Source: an uncultured Flavihumibacter sp.
GTDB lineage: Bacteria; Bacteroidota; Bacteroidia; Chitinophagales; Chitinophagaceae
Direction: 5' to 3'
Assembly (NCBI GenBank): GCA_902168225.1
Contig: CABHOW010000005.1
Coordinates: 22,611 to 86,610 of the forward strand
DNA: 64,000 bases
The notes beneath the pieces are model-generated. The model ran no database searches and was not told the origin of the DNA. It saw only the letters and a list, made by a program, of their open reading frames with translations. Position numbers and translations under genes: made by a program. Positions 9,086 to 18,847 of this stretch are shown here, one piece after another (within the stretch, counting starts at the first letter, position 1; each line of letters begins with the position of its first letter).

Positions 9086-10372
9086 ATGTCTGAAATAAAT
9101 GATACATTATTTTCTCAGATACCAACAGTAGAAGGGGTAAGAAATCAGTTGGTAACACGTACTCGCGGCGATAAATATATATGGGGTATAGTACTTTTAT
9201 TGTCATTGATATCTATTCTGGTAGTGTACAGTGCCACAGGCTCCTTGGCGTATAAAATGTATAGAGGTAATACTACAATCTATCTTTTTAAACAAGTGTC
9301 GTTTACCCTCTTAGGGATGCTATTAATTTATTTTCTTCATCGGGTTAACTATACCCTTTTTTCTAGGGTAGCTACTTTATTATTTTTTATTTCAGTGCCT
9401 TTACTATTATATACACTTTTCTTCGGGGCACGTATCAATGAGGGAAGCAGATGGATTAAATTACCAATTATCAATATGACCATACAAACCAGCGACTTTG
9501 CTAAGCTGGCTTTGTTTATGTATATCTCAAAAATGTTGAGTAAGAAACAGGAAGTTATCAAAGATTTTAAAAAGGGATTTATTCCGGTAGTAACTCCCGT
9601 ACTTATTATTTGTGCCCTTATTATGCCTGCCAACTTGTCTAACGCTTTATTAACAGGAGCCACGGCTTTACTCTTGATGTTTATCGGAAGAGTAAGTATG
9701 AAACATATTCTACTCACCATCTTTATTGCATTAATTCCGGTAGCATTTATTGTTTCGATCGCTATGTTAACATATGAGGGAAAGAAAAAAGAAGATATCG
9801 CCAAACCTATAGTTGCCGAGAAAATGAAAACAATGGGCCGCTTCGGCACTTGGGTAAAACGGGTACAGGATTTTATGTACGCTGGTGATCAGGAAACACC
9901 GTATCAGGTTCAACAAGCAAAAATTGCCATTTCTAATGGAAGTGTATTAATGGGTTTAGGTCCGGGGAATAGTAGACAAAGAAATTTTTTACCGCAAGCC
10001 TATAATGATTTTATTTATTCGATCATTATCGAAGAATATGGATTGCTGGGTGGTGCATTTATGATATTTATTTATTTGGTTTTTTTGTTTCGATGTATCA
10101 GTATTTTCAGGAGATGCCCTTATGCATTTGGCGCTTTTCTGGCATTGGGATTGAGTTTTACACTGATCATTCAAGCTATTGCAAATATGGCAGTAAATGT
10201 AAATTTAGTACCGGTAACAGGTGTTACACTACCGCTTGTGAGCATGGGGGGTAGCTCTTACTTATTTACTTGCGCTGCTATTGGTATCATATTAAGTGTA
10301 GCCCGAAACGTGGAGCAATTAGAAGGAAAAGAACCTGAATCATTACCTGTTAAAACGGCCCCGATTGAGTAA
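9086..10372 (+). CDS. ftsW: Septal peptidoglycan glycosyltransferase FtsW
   Basis: FtsW is the SEDS-family polymerase that works with FtsI at the septum. The 428-residue protein is strongly hydrophobic with about ten membrane segments and carries SEDS landmarks: SRWIKLP, the GLGPGNSRQRNFLPQAYNDF loop with the following IIEEYGLLGG, and PLVSMGGSSYL near the C-terminus. It has a cytoplasmic N-terminal tail of about 30 residues. The last eight bases overlap murG. Confidence 0.94.
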   Translation: MSEINDTLFSQIPTVEGVRNQLVTRTRGDKYIWGIVLLLSLISILVVYSATGSLAYKMYRGNTTIYLFKQVSFTLLGMLLIYFLHRVNYTLFSRVATLLFFISVPLLLYTLFFGARINEGSRWIKLPIINMTIQTSDFAKLALFMYISKMLSKKQEVIKDFKKGFIPVVTPVLIICALIMPANLSNALLTGATALLLMFIGRVSMKHILLTIFIALIPVAFIVSIAMLTYEGKKKEDIAKPIVAEKMKTMGRFGTWVKRVQDFMYAGDQETPYQVQQAKIAISNGSVLMGLGPGNSRQRNFLPQAYNDFIYSIIIEEYGLLGGAFMIFIYLVFLFRCISIFRRCPYAFGAFLALGLSFTLIIQAIANMAVNVNLVPVTGVTLPLVSMGGSSYLFTCAAIGIILSVARNVEQLEGKEPESLPVKTAPIE

Positions 10373-11456
10373 GAAATTTATTATAGCGGGAGGTGGTACG
10401 GGCGGACATATATTCCCTGCCATTGCGATTGCGAATGCACTGAAAGAGCAATTGCCTGATGCAGCATTTTTATTTGTAGGGGCAAAAGGTAAAATGGAAA
10501 TGGAAAAAGTACCTCAAGCAGGTTATGCTATTGAAGGACTGGATATAGCCGGATTTAACAGAACTCATATGTTGAAAAATATCGGCCTGCCTCTTAAATT
10601 AATAAAAAGCTTCGTGCAAGTAAGAACCATATTCAAAAAATTTAAACCGGATGCCGTTATAGGTGTGGGCGGGTATTCTTCGTTTCCGGTGTTAAGATTT
10701 GCCCAGTCGCAAAAAATCCCTACTTTCTTACATGAGAGTAATTCATTTGCCGGTAAGGCTAATATTATGCTAGGAAAAAAAGCAACAGCAGTATTTGTTG
10801 CTACAAAAGGTATGGAATCTTTTTTCCCCAATATAAACCTCATTATTACCGGTAACCCTGTACGTAAATCGATTGTTAAAAAATCTATATCGAAGGAAGA
10901 TGCAATCTCGTTTTTCGGAATAGCACCCGATAAAACAACAGTATTAGTAGTAGGTGGTAGTTTAGGAGCGAAGAGTATTAATGATGCCATTTTGCAAGGC
11001 ATTCCGAATATAGTTAAAAAAGATATTCAGTTGATTTGGCAAACCGGAAAAACAAATGCAACTAAGTATTCGGACGCAGGGGAAGCGTATCCTGGAGTTG
11101 TAGTAACTGAGTTTATAAAAGAAATGGAAACCGGCTATGCTGCTGCCGATATTATTGTGAGTAGAGCTGGGGCTATGGCAGTAACAGAATTATGTATCAT
11201 AGCTAAGCCCGTTATTTTAGTGCCCTTCCCACACGCGGCAGAAGATCATCAAACTGCAAATGCTTTGCAGCTGGTTAATGCTGATGCTGCTATCCTAGTG
11301 AAGGATGCAGACGCTAATAATGAATTAGTAGATGCCATTTTATTATTAGCAGGAGATAAAGAAAAGCAGATTCAAATGACAAATGCTATAAAGAAATTAG
11401 CAATAACGGATGCAGATACTGTAATAGCAAAAAAAATTATCGACTATATATCATGA
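10365..11456 (+). CDS. murG: UDP-GlcNAc:lipid I N-acetylglucosaminyltransferase
   Basis: MurG adds GlcNAc to lipid I to form lipid II at the inner face of the membrane. The 363-residue GT-B protein starts with the glycine-rich IIAGGGTGGHIFPAIAIA and contains GVGGYSSFPVLRFA, HESNSFAGKAN, VVGGSLGAKSIND and the C-terminal donor site region SRAGAMAVTELCIIAKPVILVPFPHA. The best start is TTG at 10365, inside the end of ftsW, which places the Rossmann motif at the usual distance; this suggests translational coupling. It overlaps murC by four bases (ATGA). Confidence 0.95.
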   Translation: MSKKFIIAGGGTGGHIFPAIAIANALKEQLPDAAFLFVGAKGKMEMEKVPQAGYAIEGLDIAGFNRTHMLKNIGLPLKLIKSFVQVRTIFKKFKPDAVIGVGGYSSFPVLRFAQSQKIPTFLHESNSFAGKANIMLGKKATAVFVATKGMESFFPNINLIITGNPVRKSIVKKSISKEDAISFFGIAPDKTTVLVVGGSLGAKSINDAILQGIPNIVKKDIQLIWQTGKTNATKYSDAGEAYPGVVVTEFIKEMETGYAAADIIVSRAGAMAVTELCIIAKPVILVPFPHAAEDHQTANALQLVNADAAILVKDADANNELVDAILLLAGDKEKQIQMTNAIKKLAITDADTVIAKKIIDYIS

Positions 11457-12808
11457 TTGCATTAAAAGAAATAAAGAATATTTATTTTATTGGAGTAGGT
11501 GGCATTGGTATGAGTGCTTTAGCTAGGTATTTTAATGCAAAAGGAGCAGCGGTAGCAGGGTATGATAAAACAAACACGGCACTAACCCGTGCTTTAGAAG
11601 CAGAAGGAATAACCATACACTATGAAGATAATATAGCTTTGGCGCCGAAGACGCCGGATGTAGTTGTGTATACACCAGCTATTCCTACAAATCATAAGGA
11701 ACTAAATTATTATAAAGAACATGGATTTACAGTAGTTAAACGCAGTGATATCTTACAATGGATTACTGCCAACTCATTCAATATTTGTGTGGCAGGCACC
11801 CACGGTAAAACTACCGTGAGTTCCATGATAGCCCATATCTTACGCGATACCGGATATGGATGTAATGCTTTTCTAGGTGGTATAGCAGCTAATTATAATA
11901 GTAATTTCTGGAGCCATGAAAATAATGTAGTAGTGGTAGAAGCAGATGAATATGACAGAAGTTTTTTAAAATTATCTCCGGATATAGCTATTATCACTGC
12001 AACCGACCCCGATCATTTAGATATTTATGGTACAGCAGAAGAAGTGGAGAATGCTTTTGTTCAGTTTTCTGAAAAAGTTAAAACCGGTGGATGCCTGATT
12101 ACGAAGCTCGGACTTCATAAAGAGAAAGCATTTACAGTTCCCGATCATTGTACCTATGATCTTACCAATAGTTTAGCAAATATTCATACACAAAATTTAG
12201 TAGTTGATAATGGTACGTACCGGTTTGATGTAATAAATAATTATTGGGCTATCAACGATGTTGTACTAAATATGGGTGGGCTGCATAATATTGAAAATGT
12301 ATTAGCAGCTATCGGGGTGGCGAAGTATTTGAAAATAGATGACGCTAAGATTAAGTCCGCAGTAGCTTCTTTTAAAGGTGTAAAAAGAAGATTTGAGTAT
12401 GCATTGAAAACGAGTACACATACCGTGATAGATGATTATGCGCATCACCCAGAAGAATTGAATGCTTTAATTAGTGGTGTAAGAAGTTTATTTCCGCATA
12501 CAAAGCTAACCCTGGTATTTCAACCCCATTTATTTAGCAGAACCAAGGATCAGGCTCTAGGGTTTGCTACCAGTTTAGCCAAGGCAGACGAGTTAGTTCT
12601 CTTACCGATTTACCCTGCCCGAGAACTACCCATGGAGGGTATACATAGCGAATGGTTATTAGATCAGGTGCACATGCAACATAAACAAGTGCTTTCTAAA
12701 GAAAATCTTTTGACCTATGTTGATAAACATAAACCGGAATTGGTAGTAATGGCCGGAGCGGGAGATATAGATACATTAGTTCAACCCATTGCAAAATTAC
12801 TCGGCTAG
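11453..12808 (+). CDS. murC: UDP-N-acetylmuramate--L-alanine ligase
   Basis: MurC adds the first amino acid, L-alanine, to UDP-MurNAc. The 451-residue protein shows the N-terminal YFIGVGGIGMSALA nucleotide-binding turn, the P-loop VAGTHGKTTVSSMIA, VVEADEYDRSFL, the TDPDHLDIYG central motif, DDYAHHPEE, and VFQPHLFSRTKD in the C-terminal domain. Its ATG overlaps the murG stop as ATGA, so the two are likely coupled. ftsQ follows after one base. Confidence 0.95.
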   Translation: MIALKEIKNIYFIGVGGIGMSALARYFNAKGAAVAGYDKTNTALTRALEAEGITIHYEDNIALAPKTPDVVVYTPAIPTNHKELNYYKEHGFTVVKRSDILQWITANSFNICVAGTHGKTTVSSMIAHILRDTGYGCNAFLGGIAANYNSNFWSHENNVVVVEADEYDRSFLKLSPDIAIITATDPDHLDIYGTAEEVENAFVQFSEKVKTGGCLITKLGLHKEKAFTVPDHCTYDLTNSLANIHTQNLVVDNGTYRFDVINNYWAINDVVLNMGGLHNIENVLAAIGVAKYLKIDDAKIKSAVASFKGVKRRFEYALKTSTHTVIDDYAHHPEELNALISGVRSLFPHTKLTLVFQPHLFSRTKDQALGFATSLAKADELVLLPIYPARELPMEGIHSEWLLDQVHMQHKQVLSKENLLTYVDKHKPELVVMAGAGDIDTLVQPIAKLLG

Positions 12809-12809
12809 T

Positions 12810-13769
12810 ATGACGATACCTGCAAATATAACCCGATGGATTATTCGTATCATTTGGATACTATTCGGTATTGCTATCATAGTATTATTTGGTGCAGGTA
12901 TTCAATTCAAAAAAAGACAGTTATGCAGTGATATCAATATTGAGATCAGAGGAGCCGAAAAGCATATGTTTATTGATGAAGTAGATATAAAAGAGTTAGT
13001 GAATGCCAAAGGCAATGTAATAGGTAAGCCGATTTATACATTATCACTACGTAATATGGAAGCAGCCGTTGAGCAAAATAACTGGGTAAAAAATGCTGAA
13101 ATGTATCTTGATAATAATCGCGTATTACAAATACATATTGAAGAGAGGCAGCCAATTGCAAGAATCTTTGAAACAACAGGCAATAGTTATTATATCGATA
13201 CTGCTTTAGTAATCTTGCCATTAAGTAATAAACTTACAGCACGAGTTCCTGTGTTTACAGGGGTTAATCCACAGTTACCCAAAAAAGATACAACAATGCT
13301 GGCCCAAATAGCTGCAATGGCTTCTTATATCGGTGCAGATTCTTTTTTTACTGCCCAAATTGCCCAGATTAATATTAATGACCAAAAGCAATTTGAATTG
13401 GTACCTACTATCGGAGATCATCTGGTAATTTTTGGCGATACTACCGATATAAAAGCCCGTTTTTTTAAATTAAAAAACTTTTATACTCAAAACTGGTTCG
13501 AAGCGGGATTTGATAAGTATGAAAAACTCGACTTACAATACCGGAATCAAATTGTTGCTACAAAAAAAGGAACCGCTAAAATGATTGCTGATTCAGCTGC
13601 TGCTCAGGCATTAATAGCAATAAATCCCCAAGTGATTCCCCCTGTAACAGACTCCTTAACTATACATGATAAAAAAATAAAATCTTTACCCATTCCTAAC
13701 AATAAAAAAACCATAAAACCGTTAACGAATGGGGTAAAACCTAAAACAACAAAAAAACATACCTTATGA
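12810..13769 (+). CDS. ftsQ: Cell division protein FtsQ/DivIB-like
   Basis: This is a bitopic divisome scaffold. I place the start at the ATG one base after the murC stop, giving 319 residues; an in-frame TTG at 12789 would lie inside murC and adds no conserved sequence. The protein has a membrane helix at about residues 8-29 (WIIRIIWILFGIAIIVLFG), a POTRA-like region (about 40-110, ending in EERQPIARIF) and a low-complexity, lysine-rich C-terminal tail. Conservation is weak, as usual for FtsQ, but murC before and ftsA after support the call. ftsA overlaps by four bases. Confidence 0.85.
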   Translation: MTIPANITRWIIRIIWILFGIAIIVLFGAGIQFKKRQLCSDINIEIRGAEKHMFIDEVDIKELVNAKGNVIGKPIYTLSLRNMEAAVEQNNWVKNAEMYLDNNRVLQIHIEERQPIARIFETTGNSYYIDTALVILPLSNKLTARVPVFTGVNPQLPKKDTTMLAQIAAMASYIGADSFFTAQIAQININDQKQFELVPTIGDHLVIFGDTTDIKARFFKLKNFYTQNWFEAGFDKYEKLDLQYRNQIVATKKGTAKMIADSAAAQALIAINPQVIPPVTDSLTIHDKKIKSLPIPNNKKTIKPLTNGVKPKTTKKHTL

Positions 13770-15139
13770 ATCACAATGAAGCACCAATCATTGTTGGTCT
13801 GGATATCGGAACAACCAAAATAGCTGCCATTGCAGGAAGAAAAAATGAGTACGGCAAGCTGGAAATTTTGGGCTTTGGTCGCGCCAATAGCCATGGCGTT
13901 CAGCATGGGCAAGTGCTTAATATTGATCAAACCATCAAAGCGATTCAACAAGCACTTGAAAATTGTGCCCAAAGCAATCCCGATTTAGAAATTAATGAAG
14001 TGTATGTTGGTATTGCCGGTCACCATATTAAAAGCCTACAAACACGCGGTGATATCGTTCGGCAGGATCCGGAAACTGAAATTCAACGTTGGGAGATCGA
14101 TCAGCTTATCAATAACCAAAGAAAAACTTTTATTCCTGCAGGAGATCAGATCATTGATGTGATTTCGCAAGATTTCCATGTAGATAGTATCCAGAATATT
14201 AAAGACCCTGTTGGATATAATGGAGTGAAAGTAGGGGCTAATTTTCATATCATCACAGGCGATAGAAATGCTATCAGGAATATTAATAGAGCGGTAGATC
14301 GCAGTGGTTTACAAACAAAAGACTTGGTATTACAACCCTTAGCATCTGCGAGCGCTGTAATGAGTGAGATCGATATGGAAGCCGGTGTTGCCATATTAGA
14401 TATTGGTGGTGGTACCAGTGATTTAGCTGTTTTTTATGAAGGTATCTTAAAGCATACCGCTGTAATTCCATTTGGTGGTGAGAATATTACGAATGATATC
14501 AGGATCGGATTAGGTGTATTGAAAAGTCAGGCAGAGGCCATGAAAGTACAATTCGGTTCGGCATTAGCAGATGAAGCCAAAGCCAATGCTTATATCACCA
14601 TTCCGGGTTTAAAAGGCATGCCTGCTAAAGAGATCAGCGTAAAAAATTTGGCCTCTATTATTCAGGCAAGAATGGGTGAGATACTGGATTTTGTAACCTA
14701 TCATTTAAAGCAAGTAGGCTTAGATCATCGCGCACTCAATGGTGGTATCATCCTTACCGGTGGTGGATCTCAATTAAAACACCTGATTCAATTAACAGAA
14801 TATACAACCGGCTTGAATGCCCGTATAGGCTTACCTAACGAGCATCTAGCCGCCAATCATATCGATGAGTTGAAAAAACCTATGTATGCTACCTGTATTG
14901 GTTTAATACTGAAAGGATACAATGATTACGATCATAAGTATAAAGAGTTCAACGAAAAATTTGTGAAAGTATCAGTACCGGAAGGACTTACAAAGAAACA
15001 GGAGATGGGTGTAAAACCGGAAGTAGAAATACCTGCTACACAAGTAGATGTAACACAAAGAAGAGAGCGCTTCTGGGATAAGTTCAAGAATAATCTGATT
15101 GATTTATTTAAAGAAGAAGAAGACCAAGTAATCCGCTAG
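13766..15139 (+). CDS. ftsA: Cell division protein FtsA
   Basis: FtsA is an actin-like ATPase that tethers FtsZ to the membrane. The 457-residue protein has the phosphate-1 motif GLDIGTTKIAAIAG near the N-terminus, the SHS2-type 1C insertion region, the phosphate-2 motif ILDIGGGTSDLAVF near residue 212, and IILTGGGSQLKHL for adenosine binding. The C-terminal end (RRERFWDKFKNNLIDLFKEE) is a plausible amphipathic membrane-targeting helix. It overlaps the ftsQ stop and precedes ftsZ, the standard order. Confidence 0.95.
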   Translation: MNHNEAPIIVGLDIGTTKIAAIAGRKNEYGKLEILGFGRANSHGVQHGQVLNIDQTIKAIQQALENCAQSNPDLEINEVYVGIAGHHIKSLQTRGDIVRQDPETEIQRWEIDQLINNQRKTFIPAGDQIIDVISQDFHVDSIQNIKDPVGYNGVKVGANFHIITGDRNAIRNINRAVDRSGLQTKDLVLQPLASASAVMSEIDMEAGVAILDIGGGTSDLAVFYEGILKHTAVIPFGGENITNDIRIGLGVLKSQAEAMKVQFGSALADEAKANAYITIPGLKGMPAKEISVKNLASIIQARMGEILDFVTYHLKQVGLDHRALNGGIILTGGGSQLKHLIQLTEYTTGLNARIGLPNEHLAANHIDELKKPMYATCIGLILKGYNDYDHKYKEFNEKFVKVSVPEGLTKKQEMGVKPEVEIPATQVDVTQRRERFWDKFKNNLIDLFKEEEDQVIR

Positions 15140-15197
15140 TAAAATAAAAAAGGGTATTGCCCGTTTCTTATAGATAATCTAACCCAAAACCTACACT

Positions 15198-17009
15198 ATG
15201 ATTCATTTCGATTTGCCAAAGCAAAAATCATCCATTATTAAAGTATTGGGTGTTGGCGGTGGCGGAAGTAATGCGGTAAACTTTATGTTTTCGCAAAACA
15301 TCGAAGGCGTTGATTTTATTATTTGTAATACCGATGCCAAAGCAATAGAACAAAGTCAAGTACCTAATAAAATCCAACTAGGGCCACATTTAACACAAGG
15401 TCTTGGTGCAGGTGCTAACCCGGAAGTTGGTAAAAAAGCAACCGAAGAATCTCTGGAAGAAATAAGACGCATACTGGAAGTAAATACCAAAATGGCATTT
15501 ATAACAGTAGGAATGGGCGGTGGTACCGGTACGGGCGGTGCTCCTATTATTGCCCAAATATGTAAAGAATTAGGTATTTTAACTGTAGGTATAGTAACCA
15601 CCCCTTTCGGTTTCGAAGGACCTCGTAGAAAACTACAGGCAGAAGAAGGAATTAATGCCCTTAAGCCTTATGTAGATACATTATTGGTTATCAGTAATGA
15701 GAAACTCCGTATGCAATACGGTAACCTCAAAATGAAAGAAGCCTTTAGCAAAGCAGATAATGTATTGGCAACAGCAGCTAAATGTATTACGGATGTGATT
15801 AATAGTCGCGGACATATTATCGTTGACTTCGCAGATGTATGTACAGTAATGAAAAATGGTGGTGTTGCCATTTTAGGAAAAGCAGAAGTTGAAGGTGAAA
15901 ATCGTGCGCAACGTGCTATAGAAGAAGCATTGAGTTCACCATTATTGAATGATGATGATATTAGAGGGGCTAAATGGATATTGATAAATATTAATAGTGC
16001 CGAGGGAGAACATGAATGTACGATGGATGAATTGGAGACCATCAATAATCACCTGCGCATGCAAGCCGGGGAAGATACCGATGTAATTGTGGGTATGGGC
16101 TATGACCCTACACTCGATAAAAAGATTGGAATTACCATGGTAGCAACAGGATTCGAAAGAAAAGATCCTTTCGCAAAACCGGCAGCTGCTCCGATTGTAG
16201 AAGCAGTTCCCGAAAAAATTGTGATGACGTTGGGTGTGGAAGCAGAAGAGCCGAAAGCAGTTGTTCCGGTAATGCAGGTAGTACCACCTGTTGAAGAAGC
16301 TAAAATAGTTGAAGCTTTAATACCAACTTTACAAGAGCCAGAAACGACTCCCGTAATAGATATGCAGCCTGTTATTCTCGAAGAGGAAACAATCGATCAT
16401 GCTGCCGAGGAAAGAGAATCGTTAGTGCTACAATTTGAATTGAGCACAGATATTACAGAAGAAGTGGTATTGCCAAAAGTTCCGGAAGCACCCATCGTTG
16501 AACCCATGCTCAATTTTTCTTTAAACGAAAAGCCAGCAGTAACAGCTTCAGCGGGATTGATGAATAAACCTATGAATATCTATGCGGAAGCGGTTGAAAA
16601 TATACCCCAACCTCAACAATCTACTCAACCACAAGAACCCGTTCTAGAAGAACCACTTTTCAATATGCAATTGGTTGAGAAACCGGAAGACCAGATCGCA
16701 GAACCGGTTGCTCAAGTGCCGGCTTTTGAAGAAGATAATTTATTGGATGATGTTGAGGAGCAAAAAAGAAGAGCTGCTGAGCGAATTCAAAAATTACGCA
16801 ATCTTTCTTTTAATATGAATAGTAGCGCCGACGCCAATGGCGAGTTTGATGCAGTGCCGGCCTATGTAAGAAGAAATATGGAATTATTCGGAAATACGCT
16901 TACTTCAGTAGAAAATTTTTATAGTAAGTATACGGTAAGTAAAGATGATCAAAACCCCGGCAATATTTCTACTATCAATAAATTTTTTGATGGAAAGAAA
17001 CCAGATTAG
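15198..17009 (+). CDS. ftsZ: Cell division protein FtsZ, with long C-terminal linker
   Basis: FtsZ is the tubulin-like GTPase that forms the Z ring. The GTPase core shows VLGVGGGGSNAVNFM, NTDAKAIEQ, the tubulin signature GMGGGTGTGGAP, TTPFGFEGPRR and the NADN-type ADNVLA. The core ends near residue 320. A linker of about 230 residues rich in P, E, V and A follows. The conserved C-terminal peptide appears as PAYVRR at 554-559 but is not terminal: 44 more residues follow. Total length is 603, against about 380-400 for most bacteria. A terminator follows the gene, so this is the cluster's last gene. Confidence 0.96.
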   Translation: MIHFDLPKQKSSIIKVLGVGGGGSNAVNFMFSQNIEGVDFIICNTDAKAIEQSQVPNKIQLGPHLTQGLGAGANPEVGKKATEESLEEIRRILEVNTKMAFITVGMGGGTGTGGAPIIAQICKELGILTVGIVTTPFGFEGPRRKLQAEEGINALKPYVDTLLVISNEKLRMQYGNLKMKEAFSKADNVLATAAKCITDVINSRGHIIVDFADVCTVMKNGGVAILGKAEVEGENRAQRAIEEALSSPLLNDDDIRGAKWILININSAEGEHECTMDELETINNHLRMQAGEDTDVIVGMGYDPTLDKKIGITMVATGFERKDPFAKPAAAPIVEAVPEKIVMTLGVEAEEPKAVVPVMQVVPPVEEAKIVEALIPTLQEPETTPVIDMQPVILEEETIDHAAEERESLVLQFELSTDITEEVVLPKVPEAPIVEPMLNFSLNEKPAVTASAGLMNKPMNIYAEAVENIPQPQQSTQPQEPVLEEPLFNMQLVEKPEDQIAEPVAQVPAFEEDNLLDDVEEQKRRAAERIQKLRNLSFNMNSSADANGEFDAVPAYVRRNMELFGNTLTSVENFYSKYTVSKDDQNPGNISTINKFFDGKKPD

Positions 17010-17030
17010 TTACTAACCCAAACCCAATAT

Positions 17031-17063
17031 AAACCCTGGTTGAATTTTCAATCGGGGTTTTTT
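17031..17063 (+). terminator. Rho-independent terminator after ftsZ
   Basis: AAACCC at 17031-17036 pairs with GGGTTT at 17055-17060 and TTGA with TCAA around a small loop, followed directly by a run of T. It closes the dcw operon. Confidence 0.75.
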
Positions 17064-17098
17064 ATGCAACATTATGAATTGCCAATTGTAATAATATT

Positions 17099-18046
17099 AT
17101 GCAGCAAGTATTGATGACCGGAGGAACCGGAACCATAGGTACCGCCCTTACTAAAGAATTAATTGCCAGAGGCTTTCAGGTAATGATTGTTAGCAGATCA
17201 AAAAAAGAATCGGGTATTGGGGTTAGTTATTATACCTGGAATATTGATCGCATGGAGATAGAGAATGAAGCTATTCAAAAAGCAGATTTTATTATTCATC
17301 TGGCAGGAGCGGGTGTGGCAGATAAAAGATGGACTGCCGGTAGAAAAAAGGAAATTCTTAGGAGTAGGGTTCAAAGCTGCCAATTGCTTGTACAAGCTTT
17401 AGAAACGATACCTAACAAAGTAAAAGCTGTGGTTAGTGCTTCAGCAATCGGTTGGTATGGTCCGGATACAACGAATGATCCGGAAAAAGGATTTATAGAA
17501 ACAGATCCGGTATACCCCGATTTTTTAGGCGATACCTGTAAACAATGGGAAGCTGCCATTCAACCCGTAGCAGGGCTAGGGAAAAGATTGGTAATATTAC
17601 GAACCGGTATTGTACTGAGCAAAAAAGGAGGGGCATTCAAAGAATTTTTACAACCGTTAAAATATAGAATCGCAACCGTATTAGGAACAGGTACGCAATG
17701 GATCAGCTGGATACATATTCGGGATCTTTGTAACCAATATATCTATGCTATCGAAAATGAAAACATATCAGGCATATATAATGCAGTTGCACCTCATCCT
17801 ATCACTAATAAAGCGCTCATCTATAAAATGGCTACATTTCTTTTTGGGAATAAATACATACGCTTATTTGTTCCCGGCTTTATCCTGAAATGTGTATTGG
17901 GTGAAATGAGTATTGAAGTGCTGAAAAGCACAAAAGTGTCGGCAGACAAAATACTCCAGAGCGGCTTTACTTTCTTATTTCCCTCTATTGATATGGCACT
18001 ACATGATTTATTAGACACTACAAATCACGTTTCTGATGTAGCCTAA
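17099..18046 (+). CDS. TIGR01777-family NAD-dependent epimerase-like protein
   Basis: This 315-residue protein belongs to the atypical SDR group represented by E. coli YfcH. The N-terminus has the Rossmann motif MTGGTGTIGTALTKEL, then IIHLAGAGVADKRW and a SAIGWYGP segment with the active-site tyrosine region, followed by RTGIVLSKKGGAFKEFLQPL and ISWIHIRDLCNQYIYAIEN, then a DUF1731-type C-terminal end. The physiological substrate of this family is not known. The last 29 bases overlap the 3' end of the convergent ABC permease gene, an antisense overlap. Confidence 0.85.
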   Translation: MQQVLMTGGTGTIGTALTKELIARGFQVMIVSRSKKESGIGVSYYTWNIDRMEIENEAIQKADFIIHLAGAGVADKRWTAGRKKEILRSRVQSCQLLVQALETIPNKVKAVVSASAIGWYGPDTTNDPEKGFIETDPVYPDFLGDTCKQWEAAIQPVAGLGKRLVILRTGIVLSKKGGAFKEFLQPLKYRIATVLGTGTQWISWIHIRDLCNQYIYAIENENISGIYNAVAPHPITNKALIYKMATFLFGNKYIRLFVPGFILKCVLGEMSIEVLKSTKVSADKILQSGFTFLFPSIDMALHDLLDTTNHVSDVA

Positions 18047-18842
18047 AACAGATTACCCAGATGATGGTAGTGAGCAATAGGGTTAATAATACCTGTGTAT
18101 TAACGGCAGCTAAAGCCTCTTCGTAATATGTTTTAGAGTCTCTTCCAAAATTTCTTGTAAAAGCGGGGGCTACTAAAATTCTATCAGATACTTCAAACGG
18201 GAGAAATCGCCCGATCATTATATTTTTATGGCGCAGGTAAACAACTAAAATATTTTCTACTATCAGGTAATAGAATAAAAAAATCCCTAATGCCATGAAG
18301 GCTTTTTTTACAAGATAGGCAAGTAGGAAAGCGATAGATAATTGCGCAAAAGTTTGAATAAAAAATAGGGGAATAATATGTAGCTGCTCAGCCCATCTGC
18401 TTAAGCTGTTTATATTTACAAAAATACCAAAAGATACAGCTACTAAGGCAAATACCAATGTTGCAACAAGTGAGATAATCGCAACATCTATCAATTTACT
18501 CAATAGGAACTCATTTCTACTCCAGCCGTCAATTATATTTTGGCGATGTGTTTTGTAAGTATATTCATTGGTTACCAGCATGATAACCAATATGGAAGGT
18601 AATAAAACAAAGAAAGAAGAAAAGTAAGCAACAGTTTGCCATACTTCCGGAAATACAAATGGATTACCTAATAATAATTTTGCAATATTATTGGTCATTT
18701 CTTTACCCGTTATTACTTTCTCATAAACATAGTAGAACATGATATTAATACCGGGATAGGTGAGTAATACTATGATAAGCATCCACCAAAAAGCAGGATA
18801 TTTTTTAATTTTTAACCATTCTATGGTAACAAGTGAGCGCAT
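18018..18842 (-). CDS. ABC-2 type transporter permease
   Basis: A 274-residue polytopic membrane protein with about six hydrophobic segments and an N-terminal LVTIEWLKIKKYPAFWW stretch typical of ABC-2/NosY-like permeases. It lies five bases downstream of the ATP-binding protein gene and would form a half-exporter with it. The substrate cannot be told; such pairs in this phylum export peptides, lipids or drugs, or act in membrane maintenance. It ends convergently with the epimerase-like gene, with a 29-base overlap and no terminator between them. Confidence 0.8.
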   Translation of the reverse strand: MRSLVTIEWLKIKKYPAFWWMLIIVLLTYPGINIMFYYVYEKVITGKEMTNNIAKLLLGNPFVFPEVWQTVAYFSSFFVLLPSILVIMLVTNEYTYKTHRQNIIDGWSRNEFLLSKLIDVAIISLVATLVFALVAVSFGIFVNINSLSRWAEQLHIIPLFFIQTFAQLSIAFLLAYLVKKAFMALGIFLFYYLIVENILVVYLRHKNIMIGRFLPFEVSDRILVAPAFTRNFGRDSKTYYEEALAAVNTQVLLTLLLTTIIWVICFRLHQKRDL

Positions 18843-18847
18843 ACATT

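Noticed and set aside
15140..15197. Terminator between ftsA and ftsZ
   Set aside because: The GGGTATTGCCC stem is three base pairs long without a clean T tract; read-through into ftsZ is expected.
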